From: Himantopus leucocephalus
Lineage: Eukaryota; Chordata; Aves; Charadriiformes; Recurvirostridae
Assembly (NCBI GenBank): GCA_003993805.1
Contig: RSEF01000018.1
Coordinates: 4,162,601-4,226,600 of the forward strand
Length of the DNA stretch: 64,000 nucleotides
Direction: 5' to 3'
A program made the position numbers and the translations under genes. The notes beneath the pieces are model-generated. The model was not told the origin of the DNA. It searched no databases and saw only the letters and a program-made list of their open reading frames with translations. Shown here piece by piece: positions 24,836-35,900 of the stretch (positions within the stretch are counted from its first letter, which is position 1; every line of letters starts with the position of its first letter).

Positions 24836-27329
24836 CTGAACATCAAGTCATTGTTCTAGTAAAAGTGTTAGAATTTGGTTTAACAGTAGAGGGTCTTCTG
24901 TGGTCTGAATTACAGCAAATTTACTTACAGTTTTCATTATTGGAAAGTTCAGGAGAAGGAATTATCCCACCAGGGAGTGCTGTTTAATTTCTGAGCAACC
25001 ATTTTCTTGTCCTGATATAAATTTGATTGTAATGACAGGTAATTGTGGCAGTAGTATAACAATGATAAACCGTTGTGGAAATAGCAGTATTTTCAGTGCA
25101 ACTTTGTGAAAATCCTTCAGAATGTAAACTAAATTAAACCAGAAAACCAGCTAATACGGGCTTAGTTTTTATGCCATGTTTGGTTCACTTTTGACTCAGT
25201 AAAGACTAAGATAAAAGAGGAGAAGAACTGATCTCAGTATTTGGTGTTACCCTTCTGTTTCATTAAGGTCGTTATAGTCTGCTTGGAGATTGTATAGAGA
25301 TCTTAACGTGTCAGAAATTGCCTCTTTCTATGTACAGCAGATCCAGAACTGGGCAAGAAGGGGTTGATGTGGGCTGGGCACGTTGAGACTTCACAAATGT
25401 GAGCCTTGCCTGTAGCCTGTTCTCTACAAAAGTGGTAGCACTGTCATGTTAGACCCCCCCAAACACTTATTTTTTTGAATCCAGAGCCCTTGCAGCCCCC
25501 GTTTTCATCCTTCTTTTCCTCTAGAAGGGGTCAGGTTCTTTCTGTCTGATTTGGATCTCATGCATCCCAGCGCTTGGGCCACAGATATCAGCACATTTTA
25601 TTTAGCCCGAGTGAATACTTCACCCACCCCCTTCTTCTACCTCGGGCTTTGCAGCATCATTTGCAGCAACTGATCCCCTTGCCGTGCTCTGAGAACACTG
25701 CTATCGTCTTTACTTAAATTTCACACTGGTCTAAGTGTCGAAGGCTAAGTTCTGGCATGCAGAATCGAACGGATATTCACATTTGTAAATTAGCAGACAG
25801 TGGAACTGAATGAATGGCTCTTCCCTAGGGTAATATTCTGGATCTGCTCAGTACAACAGTCCTGAAAACTGGGCTGCTGCTGGTAATAACACAGCCTTGG
25901 CTGGGGCCTCCGCAGCACAGGAAGGCTGGAGGTTGCCGCAGCAGCTCAGCAGTGTTTACCAGGGCAGGAGGAATAAGCTCAGCGTCTAATTCCCCTGGGA
26001 GCGCGGCGCGCTGATGTTTGCTGTCAGTCCAAATCTTGTCTCCGAAGGAAACAATGCGAAAAGCCAAACCTCTCTCCGACTCTCACCCCTTGATTTCTGT
26101 TTTGCGTGGGCTATTCCCATTTTCTAGGTCGGAAAATACAGCATTTAAAGAGCGTGTTGAACAGCACGGCCCCAGCTCCCCTCCTCGGACCCGCTCCTGC
26201 GCTGGTGTGGGCACAGGCACACGTGTACAAAACACAGCACCTGGATAACTGCTCGAGTAGGGATTTTTTTTTTTTTCCCCCGCTGTGCTTAACATGGCTA
26301 TTTGGATGGCAGCTCGCCAAGCAGGAAAAGCACATCAGCAAAAGGAGGCACATAAATTTACGTACGGACTTCGTCAGCCCGTGCAGGTAGTTGGCCAGGT
26401 CCCTTCCGCCAGTGCTGCGCTCGGCTGTGTTAATGTCATTGTTCTTGTGTCGCGCCTCTTGGTAGGATGCTGTGCCTTAGGGACGCAGCCCCATTGCCGC
26501 TCAAGTGTGCGTTGTCCTCCACTGTGCATCCTCCAGGGCAGCCCGGTAAAACAAGAATGTCAAGGAGAGACAGTGCGGATCACACAAGCGAGAAATCTCG
26601 ATTACAGATTTTTTTGGGCTCTGGCTTAGAAAGGAAAACTGGGAAAACCAGAATTTTTGGAGAGGGGATGAGATATCCAAGGCGTGAGAAATTGTCAGGG
26701 AATTATCTGATGAACCCATTTGATGGGATTAAATAAAAAGTGAAAAATAAATGCTTTTCTCTATGTTTCTTTGTCACTATTGCTAAAATATTGAAGTTTA
26801 AACAAGGAGGCTTTTAATGGAGGGTTGTCTCACAGGGTGTATTGTATTCACTGGAGTTTGCTCTCTCCTTGGCTAATTATATATATTTATCCATCTTATT
26901 GAAAGCTTCTCCAGGGCAAAGAGATGCTGGTTTATTTCTTTCTTTAATAACGGAAACGCATAGCGGAGAGAGATCTGTTAAATATCAAGGCAGTTCAGTC
27001 TCTGATACTCTGGCTTCTGGTAGGGGCTGGAAGGGGACGTTGCAGGGGGGGTGATAGGAACAAGGAGCTCCCACTTCCATGCGACGCGGCTGCAGGCAGG
27101 AGGTGGGGAAACCCGGGGCAGCAGATCCTGTCAGCAGTTTGGTCTGAGACTATATTAAGGATGTTATGGGCATCTACCGTTTCCTTAGGATCCATTGGAG
27201 AGTCAAGTCCAGCCCCGTTCCCCCTCGTTGTCTGTGCTAGGTGATCGCTCTGTAGCTGTTACGTCCCGTCTCCTTGATCCACCCAACTCCTCTTCGTGTG
27301 TCCAGGTTTCATTAGCCATCCCGTGTCCC
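24836..27329. other. Noncoding, mostly AT-rich stretch
   Basis: No gene is supported and few open frames exceed 80 codons. 24,870-25,350 is AT-rich and repeat-free by eye. A run of T is present near 26,264-26,276. Confidence 0.45.
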
Positions 27330-27540
27330 CCTGTAACTGGGTAAGGTCTCAGCATCTGCAGCATCTTCGGGCAAAGAGCTCCACAGTACAACCACCTGGT
27401 GCATGCAGAGCCGGCTCCTTCTGCTGCTTCTGCACATGCCATCCACAAGCTCCATTTGAAACCCCTTAGTAGAGGAAGAGGCCATGGACAGTCCTTCTCT
27501 AGGTTGTCTCTCCTTACTTCCAGGCTCTCCACCCTTCCCA
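27330..27540 (-). mobile_element. Old CR1 LINE relic, reverse orientation
   Basis: The block CAGCATCTTCGGGCAAAGAG CTCCACAG (about 27,355-27,388) and the later CACAAGCTCCATTTG and CCCCTTAGT match the reverse complement of the CR1 segment that encodes the end of ORF2 and its 3' flank. Divergence is high. It is a 5'-truncated dead copy. Confidence 0.6.
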
Positions 27541-30500
27541 GTTGGTGCCTGTCCAGGCGTGCAGGGGTTATCCCTGTACTGGAGTGATGTGGCTGTCCAT
27601 ACGCCACCAGGGGCAGAAAGGTGGACCCATGGCTTGATGAGGAGAGCAAACGTTGGTCCGGAGAGCACACAGCCGCCCTGTGTGCCGGGCTGTGTTGACT
27701 CAGACGGCACAAGGAGCCGAGGCACAGGATCTTCTGTGTGCGAGTAGATGTGCCTCCGTGGTGCCGGTGGAGGTTTGTCGGGGCTGCGGGAGGCTGTGCT
27801 CGTGCTCACAGCCCTGCTCTGGGCCATCTCGGGGACCTCGGGGCACCTGAAGCACCCACAGATCACACCCAGCAGCAGCCTCAGCTCCTTTCTGTTCCAT
27901 AAAGGCATTTCAGGCAATAACCTGCTGTACTAAATGGGCGATCTTTTAATTTGTGCCTATTTTAATCATGGAAAAGTTGTAACACTGGGAGAAAAATCCC
28001 ACTCCTGCATAGGCAAGGACTGGCCTGGGCAGGAATGTGTCTGTGTGACATGGTCACAGCAAAAGTGTCATTACAGCCTGCCAGGGAGCAGTGCTCATTT
28101 TCCTGCCAGCACGGGTTGTTTCTCTGCTTGCGACCATCAGCCTCCTGAATCCCTGGACATGGCACAAATGTGGGGGGTCATTTTCTTTCTTATCAATTTT
28201 GTTTTGGAGCTTGGTGAAAAATGTGCGATCTTCATTTGAAGCTGCTGCTAGACAGCTATGTGCTGGCTCCTTTGACTTATTTATATCCTAAGGACGCTGC
28301 TTTATTTATTTCCCTTTTTGCTTAGCTATCCAGTCGAGCGCCGTATGTTTTCTTCTGCAGGAAGATGAGCTCTCAGGAGCATCTTCTGCTTTATGGCTTT
28401 GTGCAGATTCTGCAGCTTTGGGTTGTCACTTACCGTCATTTATGCATTTGCTTTTTGAGTCAAAGGGGATGTGGTCTTTATACCTGGAGCATTCATTTGG
28501 GAAAAACTGCCTTAGATCAGCTAAAGGGTTGCATTGCTCTTTGGATTCACCTTCTGGATTTGCAACACCCACCTGTGATGTCACAGCTGACGTTATGAGC
28601 ACACAGGGATGACATCATATGGGCTGATTATCACTATGGCTCCAGTCTTGCACACCGTCATCTCTTCCCCCCCTCGGCTCTCTCCTTTTCATCTGAGCCA
28701 GCCACCCTGAAGGGGTGCTTTGTCTTTAAGCATCACCTTCATCTCATATGAGAAGCAGGCGAGCGAAGCGTTGCAAGGTGAGAAAGCTGGATTTTAGTGC
28801 AGGAGCATAAATGAAGTAAATAAAATTTTGGCTTCTGTGTAGAATCTGACACAGACTCCCAGGCTCTGGCACCCGGCGCTGGGCTCCTCTATCCAAATTT
28901 AGATGGCTTCAGCTGAGCTATTCATCCAGATTCCCCGCATAGCTGATAGGCAGTGCTAGTGCGCGATTCATCTCATCCTAAGGTGCATGTCAGAAAATAG
29001 GTCAGATGGATTGTGCTTTAAAAGTGCTCATTTTCCTAACGGCGGTTGTGCTGACGAGCACAGATGTAGATAGTTCTGTATGTCTGGAGTCGGGGGAGGC
29101 AGAATCCACCCTTGGAAACCAGCAGCATTGTCGCATGGAAAAGGATGCTGATATAATTCCTGCTGTTTCCCCAAGGTAGCATCAGTCTCCCACACCCGTA
29201 CCCCCAGTCCTGTTGGGGCTGGGTGTCCGTAACAAGCCCCATCCAGGGGACAGCCCTCTCCGCACGCTGGGTAAAGAAAAGGCAGTGCTGGGGGGCTCGG
29301 CGCTGTACCTGCTGCGTGGCAGCTCCCTGAAGAGCGAAGTTGAGGGGGGAACGTCTCTTAGGGGAGATTTCAGCACTAAAACGCAGCCCTCTGTGGCCCC
29401 TGCCCAGCACTCGGAGACGGAAGGGGAAAGGGCAGTGCATGCGGTGCACTCTGCTTAGGGAATGTACTTATTTTTAATGATAATATTTAGAAATTAGATT
29501 GCCATCTGATTAGGGCAGGACCTAGCCCTTTCTGTGCAGCAGTTATCGTATCATTGGCCATAAGGGGTAATAAATAACGCTGAGAGATGGTGATAATGCC
29601 GGAGATTGAGAGTAGGGTGTAAGAGGAGGCGTGCAGCATTTTGAATAGGAGTCCTTCCTGCCAGTGACCGTGTTGAGATGGTGTTTGCGTGCACCGGGCA
29701 GATGTCCAGAAGCCGCTGCATGATATACCAGAGCCGAGCGTTGGTCATCAGTACATCCAGCAAGACCTGGTGGCAGCCACCACGTCCCTGAGCGACCAGT
29801 GCCCTGCAGGGGGAAGTTCACCCACAGGGAACACGACAAAAGCTACAAAAAAAATAACGTTCCGCTAGACTGTCCAGAAAACTGGTGTCAAGCCATCCCT
29901 GGTTTGTGGCTGTGGGGGTAAACGAGGCTGCTGCCCTGGGTCAGAAGCAGGAGTCCTCGCTCCTGGGCACAGGAGAAGCACTAACCCACCGCCTGAGCAG
30001 AGCCGGCAAACCATCTGCGGCTGGTTTCAAGCTGCAGCCAAATTTTGGATGTGCTCCCTTCCCTCTGCTGGGCCCGTGCCCCCAGACAGGCACAAATAAT
30101 CTTGCAAATGAATACATACACCTAAACCGGTGTACACGTACAGTAACGCCCCTGTGCGTGCACACACGCCACTCACCGCCGCAGCCTTTGGCTGCTGGAG
30201 ATTATTGCAGCCGAGCTGTAAAGAAGGTAAAAAGACAGGAATTTGGGGAGGTAGGGAAAAGAGGGAGCACGCTGCAGCCTGATGGAAAACCCGACAGCAC
30301 CTTAACCCCATCAGCACGGGCTGGCGTCGCCCTAACGGTCCGCTTCGCTGATGGGAGGGGGCAAGCGAAGCTGACGCGTTTAACAGCGCTGGATTATGGA
30401 AGGGGCCGGCAGCTGAAGGCGACGGGCTATTGTCTGAGACATGAAATTTATTACAGGGCACCATACAAAGCCTAAATTAGGCTATCCGGGAAAAGCAAAA

Positions 30501-30712
30501 AAAAACCCGCCGTGGTGTGTGTTATATGTATGCAGAGCTTGTCATATCGAGTAATGTAGTGCAATAAGGCTGAACCAGGCAGTAATGGGCTGCGCGGCTG
30601 CTTTTTTGCTTCTCTCTCTGTGGTTTTTCTGTTGTTGTTGTTGTTGCAGTGGGACCTTAATGGGGTTCTTTAAACAGATGCTTGAGGAGTCGCACTCCAG
30701 TGACCAGCGATT
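27541..30712. other. Noncoding stretch without recognisable genes
   Basis: No gene supported. A (TTG)n run near 30,632-30,646 is followed by CAG, giving a weak acceptor-like string. Sequence around 28,880-29,030 looks like an old interspersed repeat, but I cannot name the family. Confidence 0.4.
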
Positions 30713-30759
30713 AAAAAAAAAAAAAGAAAGAGAAAGAAAAAAAAAAAGGGGGGGGGAAA
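30713..30759 (+). repeat. 47-nt pure purine tract ending in nine G
   Basis: An uninterrupted A/G run with two A blocks, a GAAAG section, nine G (30,748-30,756) and AAA. Long purine tracts can form intramolecular triplexes and are hard to sequence accurately. Confidence 0.85.
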
Positions 30760-31489
30760 TAAATGTTAAAAGCACAAGATTGGCAGAAATCATTTTTCAA
30801 AAGAAAAGAGCTTGGGGGTGGGGACGAGCTGGGAGAAGACTGTCAGGCTGTGGAAAAGTTTAATAAATTCCATGTCACTCTAAAGACCGTCGTGTGCAGA
30901 GTTGCCCAAGGCCAATAAAACCCGATAAACCTCTGATAGGCTGGCTCCGCTGCACGGGCACACGTTATTGCTTTGATACCTTACACAAAAATAGGGTGCT
31001 TTTTTGTTGTTTTTGATATGGTAAGGGGCCTTGCAGTGTGCTGTTCTTTATAAGATATATATATAAAATCCATGATAAAAACACCAAAGGATTTAAGTGT
31101 GTAGCTGTCATCAGTTACTATTTAACTGAGCGAAACATGTTAAAAGCAGCAACAATACAATATAGCAGTGAACGCATGAAAGCTCAGGCAATCTTCCTCC
31201 CACATTTAAGGGAAAGTGCTTTTTAAAACTGTAATCTTGGTAGGATTTGTGGGGAGGGGGAGATGGAGAAAGCAGGGAGAAGCAGCTTTTATTTTTGTTT
31301 AACTTCAGCGAGTCATTTGCCTGATGTGGCAAACCTTGGAGTGTTGGCTTAATTTTTCTGCCGGGAGCGGCTCGGCTGAACTAAGGTGTTCTGGGCTGTG
31401 ACCCACTGGATCTCACCGCAGGACGGGGGGCTGACGGGCCAGGGGAGGGTGTAGCACGAACCAGCTTGGGGAGCAGCAGCGATCTCTTG
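30760..31489. other. AT-rich noncoding stretch
   Basis: No gene supported. Contains a short (TA)n run (31,055-31,066). No recognised repeat. Confidence 0.45.
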
Positions 31490-31560
31490 TGCTCATACCC
31501 TCGGGTGATTCAGCTGAGCTCTCCGAGCCTTTATTTCCCTGCGTGGTCCTCGTCGTGGAA
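31490..31560 (+). mobile_element. Possible MIR SINE fragment
   Basis: The string CCTCGGGTGATTCAGCTGAG followed by CTCTCCGAGCCTTTATTTCC aligns by eye with the MIR core (the 'CTTGGGCAAGTCACTTAACC ... CCTCAGTTTCC' region). Short and diverged; ends are approximate. Confidence 0.4.
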
Positions 31561-32969
31561 GCGCGGGTATGGTTTTCAGGGCACATTGCATAGTGCGCCC
31601 TTCCCAGTCCGTGTGATTAATGTATTTAAAAGGACCTTGGCTCTCGGAGCGATGGGAAATCTGCTGGTTTCTCCTTGTTAGGAATCGTACCAGTGTTTTC
31701 ACCAGTTTTAGGTCCCTGCCTGTGATCCCTGCGGCCCAGCTTCGAAACGACCCGGGAATTCCCACTAAAAAGGGGGTGAGGCTGCTGCTGGCAGGTGGTG
31801 CGGACAGCCAGCTCCCGCCGAGGGCTGCCAGTCGGTCCCAGGCTGGTCTGGAGCTGAGCCCCATCTGCCTCGCCGTGCCTCCGAACCACGGCAAAACGCA
31901 AAGATACAGGGTGGGCAGGGAAAATAACCTGGATGGGCAGCGTGGGGCCGTGCTGGTGGGGAAAGACCTGGCCTCAGCGAGGGGCGTCCCTGCCAATTTT
32001 CCAAGACCTCTTTCTTGGAGAAGAGGTGGATGGCAGGAGCCGGCAGGCTGCCAGGTCCCCGCGGTCCCGCTGCGTGCTGCCAGGCAGCCCCGAGCTCTGC
32101 GGGAACTCCGTTCCTCTATTTATTACCCAGTTCCTCCATTTGTTACCATTTGTTGTGCTGGTACCTAGAGGTCACGATTCAAGCGTGCTCAGTGCTGACC
32201 GGATTTAAGCGGGGTTGTTTGTTGTTGTCACTCTAAAGAGCTGAAAGTCGAAATCATCAGCTGGAAAAAAAAAGTCCATGAGGCTGCAGAGAGCTGGGAC
32301 TGGCTGGGCTGGGGACGGGGCTCCCCATGTTTGAATCTCCACGTAACTTTTTCACATCTTCATCTCTTGGGCAAGCTGAAGTTTTCCAGGTTTGGGTGAC
32401 TGTACAAAGCCGAATAGTTGGAATATTTGGGCAAGATCTGTTCGGCCGGCTGCAACAGCCTGGCCTGACTGAAGGCAGTATAAGAAACCCTTTTTTTTTT
32501 TTTATTGTTATGTGAGAAGTTCTTGCAGGGTGTTATTTCCAAAAGATGAACTTTGGCCTGGGAATAGCCGTTGTTGAGAAGTGCTTCTCGTTGTTCTGAA
32601 AGAAACTGGGTCTGATTCAGCTGAGGTAGGGAACTTTGATAATCACATGTTTAGCATAGTCAATGCATTTTTTCATCTAAACTGCCAGCTGTTTTCTACT
32701 CCCCTCCCTCCAGACACACGTTTCATAGGGGAAAGCACAACTCCAGAAAAATCCTCTTCTTCCCTCAGTGCCGGTTGTAGCTGGCAGGAGGATGCTTACT
32801 TCCAGGGTTTGCAAAATACATAAAAATACAGGCTCACTAAACCAGAGGGGGTTTTGCCTATTTTTCCCCTCCGACAAGTACTGATTTTCTTATTGAAGTG
32901 TCTTTGGACCAAAAGTTACACAGCTTGAAACTTAATTCCAACAACCTGGAAGGTTCAGGTGGAGTCTCC
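31561..32969. other. Noncoding stretch
   Basis: No gene supported. An imperfect 20-bp dimer lies at 32,110-32,149 (GTTCCTCTATTT/GTTCCTCCATTT). A T tract is present near 32,491-32,502. Confidence 0.45.
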
Positions 32970-33035
32970 CTTTCTGCTGGGTAACTTCGGGTGAGCCGCC
33001 CGACCTCCTGGTTTCTCCCTGGCCAAGCAGAGCCA
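32970..33035 (+). mobile_element. Possible MIR SINE fragment
   Basis: CTGGGTAACTTCGGGTGAGC followed by CTCCTGGTTTCTCC resembles the same MIR core segment as at 31,490. Weak, by-eye call. Confidence 0.3.
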
Positions 33036-33872
33036 GCACTTTTCCTTTTCTTCCACCACTCCCTGCTTTCGCCTATTAAAACACAAACCCCTTTGGGTCT
33101 GGAAGATACCATCCCGGATGGTTCCTCGCTCTTATGTGCGTTCGCAGTGTCTGTCTGGGAAGACAAGCCATGAGCATCCCAGCAGTGTTTTACAGAGGGG
33201 AAAAAAAATGTAGCTCTATCCAACATGTTGCTTCTGGACAGGTAAATAGTGATTCCCTGGCAAAATTCCTGCTTGCTTAAAGCTTTACCTCATCTCTCCT
33301 CCGGCTTTACTTTGGGAGGCCACAGCTCAGCTCAATTCAAGGAGGATGTGCTTATACAGATACCTGCAGAAGGGAAAGGTAAGGAAAAGAGGCTGCAAAT
33401 GTTTAATGTTGTCCACATATCAGCAGTGTTCACTCTGTTCATCATAATCCCATTTTCTGCCTCAGACGTGTCATTACTGCCCACCGGATTTGGGGAGATA
33501 GCAGCAGGAAATGAGCTGGAAAAACATCAGACGGTTTGGGTCTTTTTTTAAAAGTCATTAACACCCTTAAGATATTTAATGAACTGCAGGCAGCTCTCGG
33601 AGTGGAAAAGGATAAATTCGCTGCGGGTATGACAGCGAAGCGAGGCTCTGCAGAAAGGCAAGAGGGAAGTGCTGGGTTTCACTGGCCTGGAGGGCAAGGA
33701 GAGCCGAGGGCGAACCCTGTCCAAATGCCAAAGAGAAGAAGGGAAATAAAAAAAGGCCGGAGTGTGGGCTTCCCTCTCCCCAGGGCCCTCCGTGGGCAAA
33801 CCGAGATGTGCAGGGCTGCTCCCACATGTGCTCCTCTACCCCAGCAACACTGCAGCGCTTCCAAAGATGGTC
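33036..33872. other. Noncoding stretch leading into the minisatellite
   Basis: No gene or recognised repeat. One frame continues open from here into the tandem array only because the repeat unit lacks plus-strand stop codons. Confidence 0.45.
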
Positions 33873-34360
33873 TCGATGGAGGCACACCATCACCCGCCCA
33901 CCATTCACACTCCATGGAAGCACGCCATCACCTGCCCATCATTCACACTCGATGGAGGCACACCATCACCTGCCCATCATACACACTCGATGGAGGCGCA
34001 CCATCACCTGTCCACCATTCACACTTCATGGAAGCACACCACCACCTGCCCATCATTCACACTCCATGGAAGCACACCACCACCTGCCCACCATTCACAC
34101 TCGATGGAGGCACACCATCACCTGCCCATCANGTCTCGATGGAGGCACACCATCACCCGCCCACTGCGCACATTTGAGGGAGGTAAACCATCACCTGCCC
34201 GTTGTACACGCTCGATGGAGGCACACCATCACCTGCCCACCATTCACACTCCATGGAAGCACACCACCACCTGTCCACCATTCACACTCGATGGAGGCAC
34301 ACCATCACCTGCCCATCATACACACGTGATGGAGGTGCACCATCACCCGCACGTTGTGTA
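33873..34360 (+). repeat. 38-bp minisatellite, about 13 copies
   Basis: A head-to-tail array with a strict 38-bp period. Units start at 33,873, 33,911, 33,949, 33,987, 34,025, 34,063, 34,101, 34,136, 34,174, 34,212, 34,250, 34,288 and 34,326. Two main variants alternate irregularly: one starts TCGATGGAGGCACACCATCA, the other TCCATGGAAGCACACCACCA. Most units end in ATTCACAC or ATACACAC. The seventh unit is cut short at an unresolved N (34,132), so true copy number is uncertain. Units 8, 9 and 13 are the most diverged. Because most units contain no plus-strand stop and 38 is not divisible by 3, all three plus frames read through and give His-rich repeats. This is not evidence of coding. Confidence 0.92.
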
Positions 34361-34794
34361 GGCTCCGCTGAGCCCATCCACATCTGCTACCCGCAGTCTT
34401 CTGAAGCAGACGGGAAAAGGGAGGTGGAGCCAAGGTGTTATCCCAAGCCGAGCCAAATCCTTCACTGCCCACACTGCTCCAAAGTGGCAGCTATAAAACT
34501 CAGCACATCTTAGCCATCGTTAGGTTGGGGCAGCGCATCCCAGAATAGTCCCTGCTGCAGGTTCATGCTAGCCAAAGCTCAGGCACTTCGGTTTGTACAT
34601 GTACAGCAGCCGCTGGCTACCACCTGCGCAGCAGCCCGTGCCCTGGGAGCTGCACGTGGGCTTCTGCCATTGCCCTCTCCTGCGCCGGCTGCAGCCTTCT
34701 CTGATTTTGATACAGCATTTGAGGTATTGTTCTTTTCGTGTACTTGCTGCACTCTCTGCACACCTATGAGCGTATCTAATTTGCAGCACATCTC
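34361..34794. other. Noncoding stretch after the minisatellite
   Basis: No gene or clear repeat supported. Confidence 0.45.
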
Positions 34795-34925
34795 TCAGGT
34801 GGGAAGAGGTATTTATCCTTCTGACAGGCAGAGGGGGGCCGAGCAACTTGTCCAAAGCACGGAGCGAGCCTGCAAATTAGCAGGGATTCAACCCAGACCT
34901 GAACTGGTGCCCCAGCTCCTGGCAC
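34795..34925 (-). mobile_element. MIR SINE relic, reverse orientation
   Basis: GAGCAACTTGTCCAAAGCAC, then GCAAATTAGCAGGGATTCAA with CCCAGACCTG, matches the reverse-complement MIR order 'AACTTGCCCAAGGTCAC ... GGCAGAGCCGGGATTCGAAC ... CCCAGG'. The upstream TATTTATCC and GACAGGCAGAGG fit the preceding core. This is the best of the MIR-like matches in the window. Confidence 0.6.
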
Positions 34926-35748
34926 ACACATCCTGCCTGCTGGCAGCCGCTGGAAACACGAGGTGGAAAGGAGAGTAATTTGTTTTGCAGGTTGCTTATT
35001 TGTAAGGACAGGCTCTTTTTTTCTTTTAGTGCTTTATAATTTTAAATTGCCTGGACTAACATGCCTCACACTGTCAAGGTTCCCATGGGTGGCAGTGGTG
35101 AGAAGCTGGGATGAAGCAGCGGCACTGGGGGGCTGCCCGGGGGCTTTGCGGCACAGCTTTGCTGGCAGCTGAGTGCTGGCTCCCGTCGGAAACCCTGGGC
35201 TCCCTTCCAGGCCGAGCAGGGCTTATAGGATTTAGTCGGCATAAGCAACGGTGCCACTTCCCTGCTCTCTTGACCCTTTCCACCTCGACCCCATCAGCCT
35301 GGTACAAACTTGTCACCTCCCCAGGTTGTCCCGTTCACTGCATCTCCTGCCCCAGCCCAGTCACTGCCCTTTGGGCATCTCAGCCCAGTTCCTCCCTTCC
35401 CTCTCCTTCCTCCCTTTCCCCCCTCCACCCTGCCAGTCCCAGCCCTCCCCTCGCCGGCTCTTCCCTCTAACCCCAAAGGCAGCCCTGCTTCCTGCCGTGG
35501 TTTTGTGTAGCTTCTCATCGGGACAGTGAAAAGCACGTGTCGGATATAAGGCCTTGGCTGCTGCTCTCTGAATTTCAAGATCTTCCTCCAAAGCATGAAA
35601 AATTGTCCAAAAATTTCCTACCAACATATTTCTCCCCATTCTTCCCCCCAAAACGGCTGGACTGCAGGGGCTGGAGATGGTGGCGGGACAGTTCAGAGAG
35701 GCACACGCTTGCTGCAGAAAGTTTCAACCCAAACAATTAAATCCCCAA
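34926..35748. other. Noncoding stretch
   Basis: No gene supported. 35,380-35,470 is a C/T-rich, CCTCCC-rich stretch without a regular period. Confidence 0.45.
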
Positions 35749-35900
35749 AGGAATTTCCGAAAGCGCCTAAGCAGGTTACATGCCTAATTCTCCGAGCCCA
35801 ACGGGACTTGGACATCTAATCTTCTTAGCTGCTTTTGAAAATCTTTGCCAGGTGCCTGTTTGCATGTTTAGGTGCTCTAAAACCTTTGCAAGTCTGAGCT
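35749..35900. mobile_element. Inverted-repeat MITE relic (archosaur type)
   Basis: The left arm GGAATTTCCGAAAGCGCCTA (from 35,750) and the reverse complement of 35,811-35,846 (AGATTTTCAAAAGCAGCTAA) align over about 36 bp. The centre recalls the AATGGGACTTAGG core of this element class in turtles and crocodilians. Directly after it, GCATGTTTAGGTGCTCTAAA with ACCTTTGCAAGTCTGAGC looks like the terminal part of the same or a related element. No coding capacity. Confidence 0.55.

Noticed and set aside
33536..34361. His-rich repeat protein from the tandem array
   Set aside because: All three plus frames are open because the 38-bp unit lacks stops. No start context or transcript evidence.
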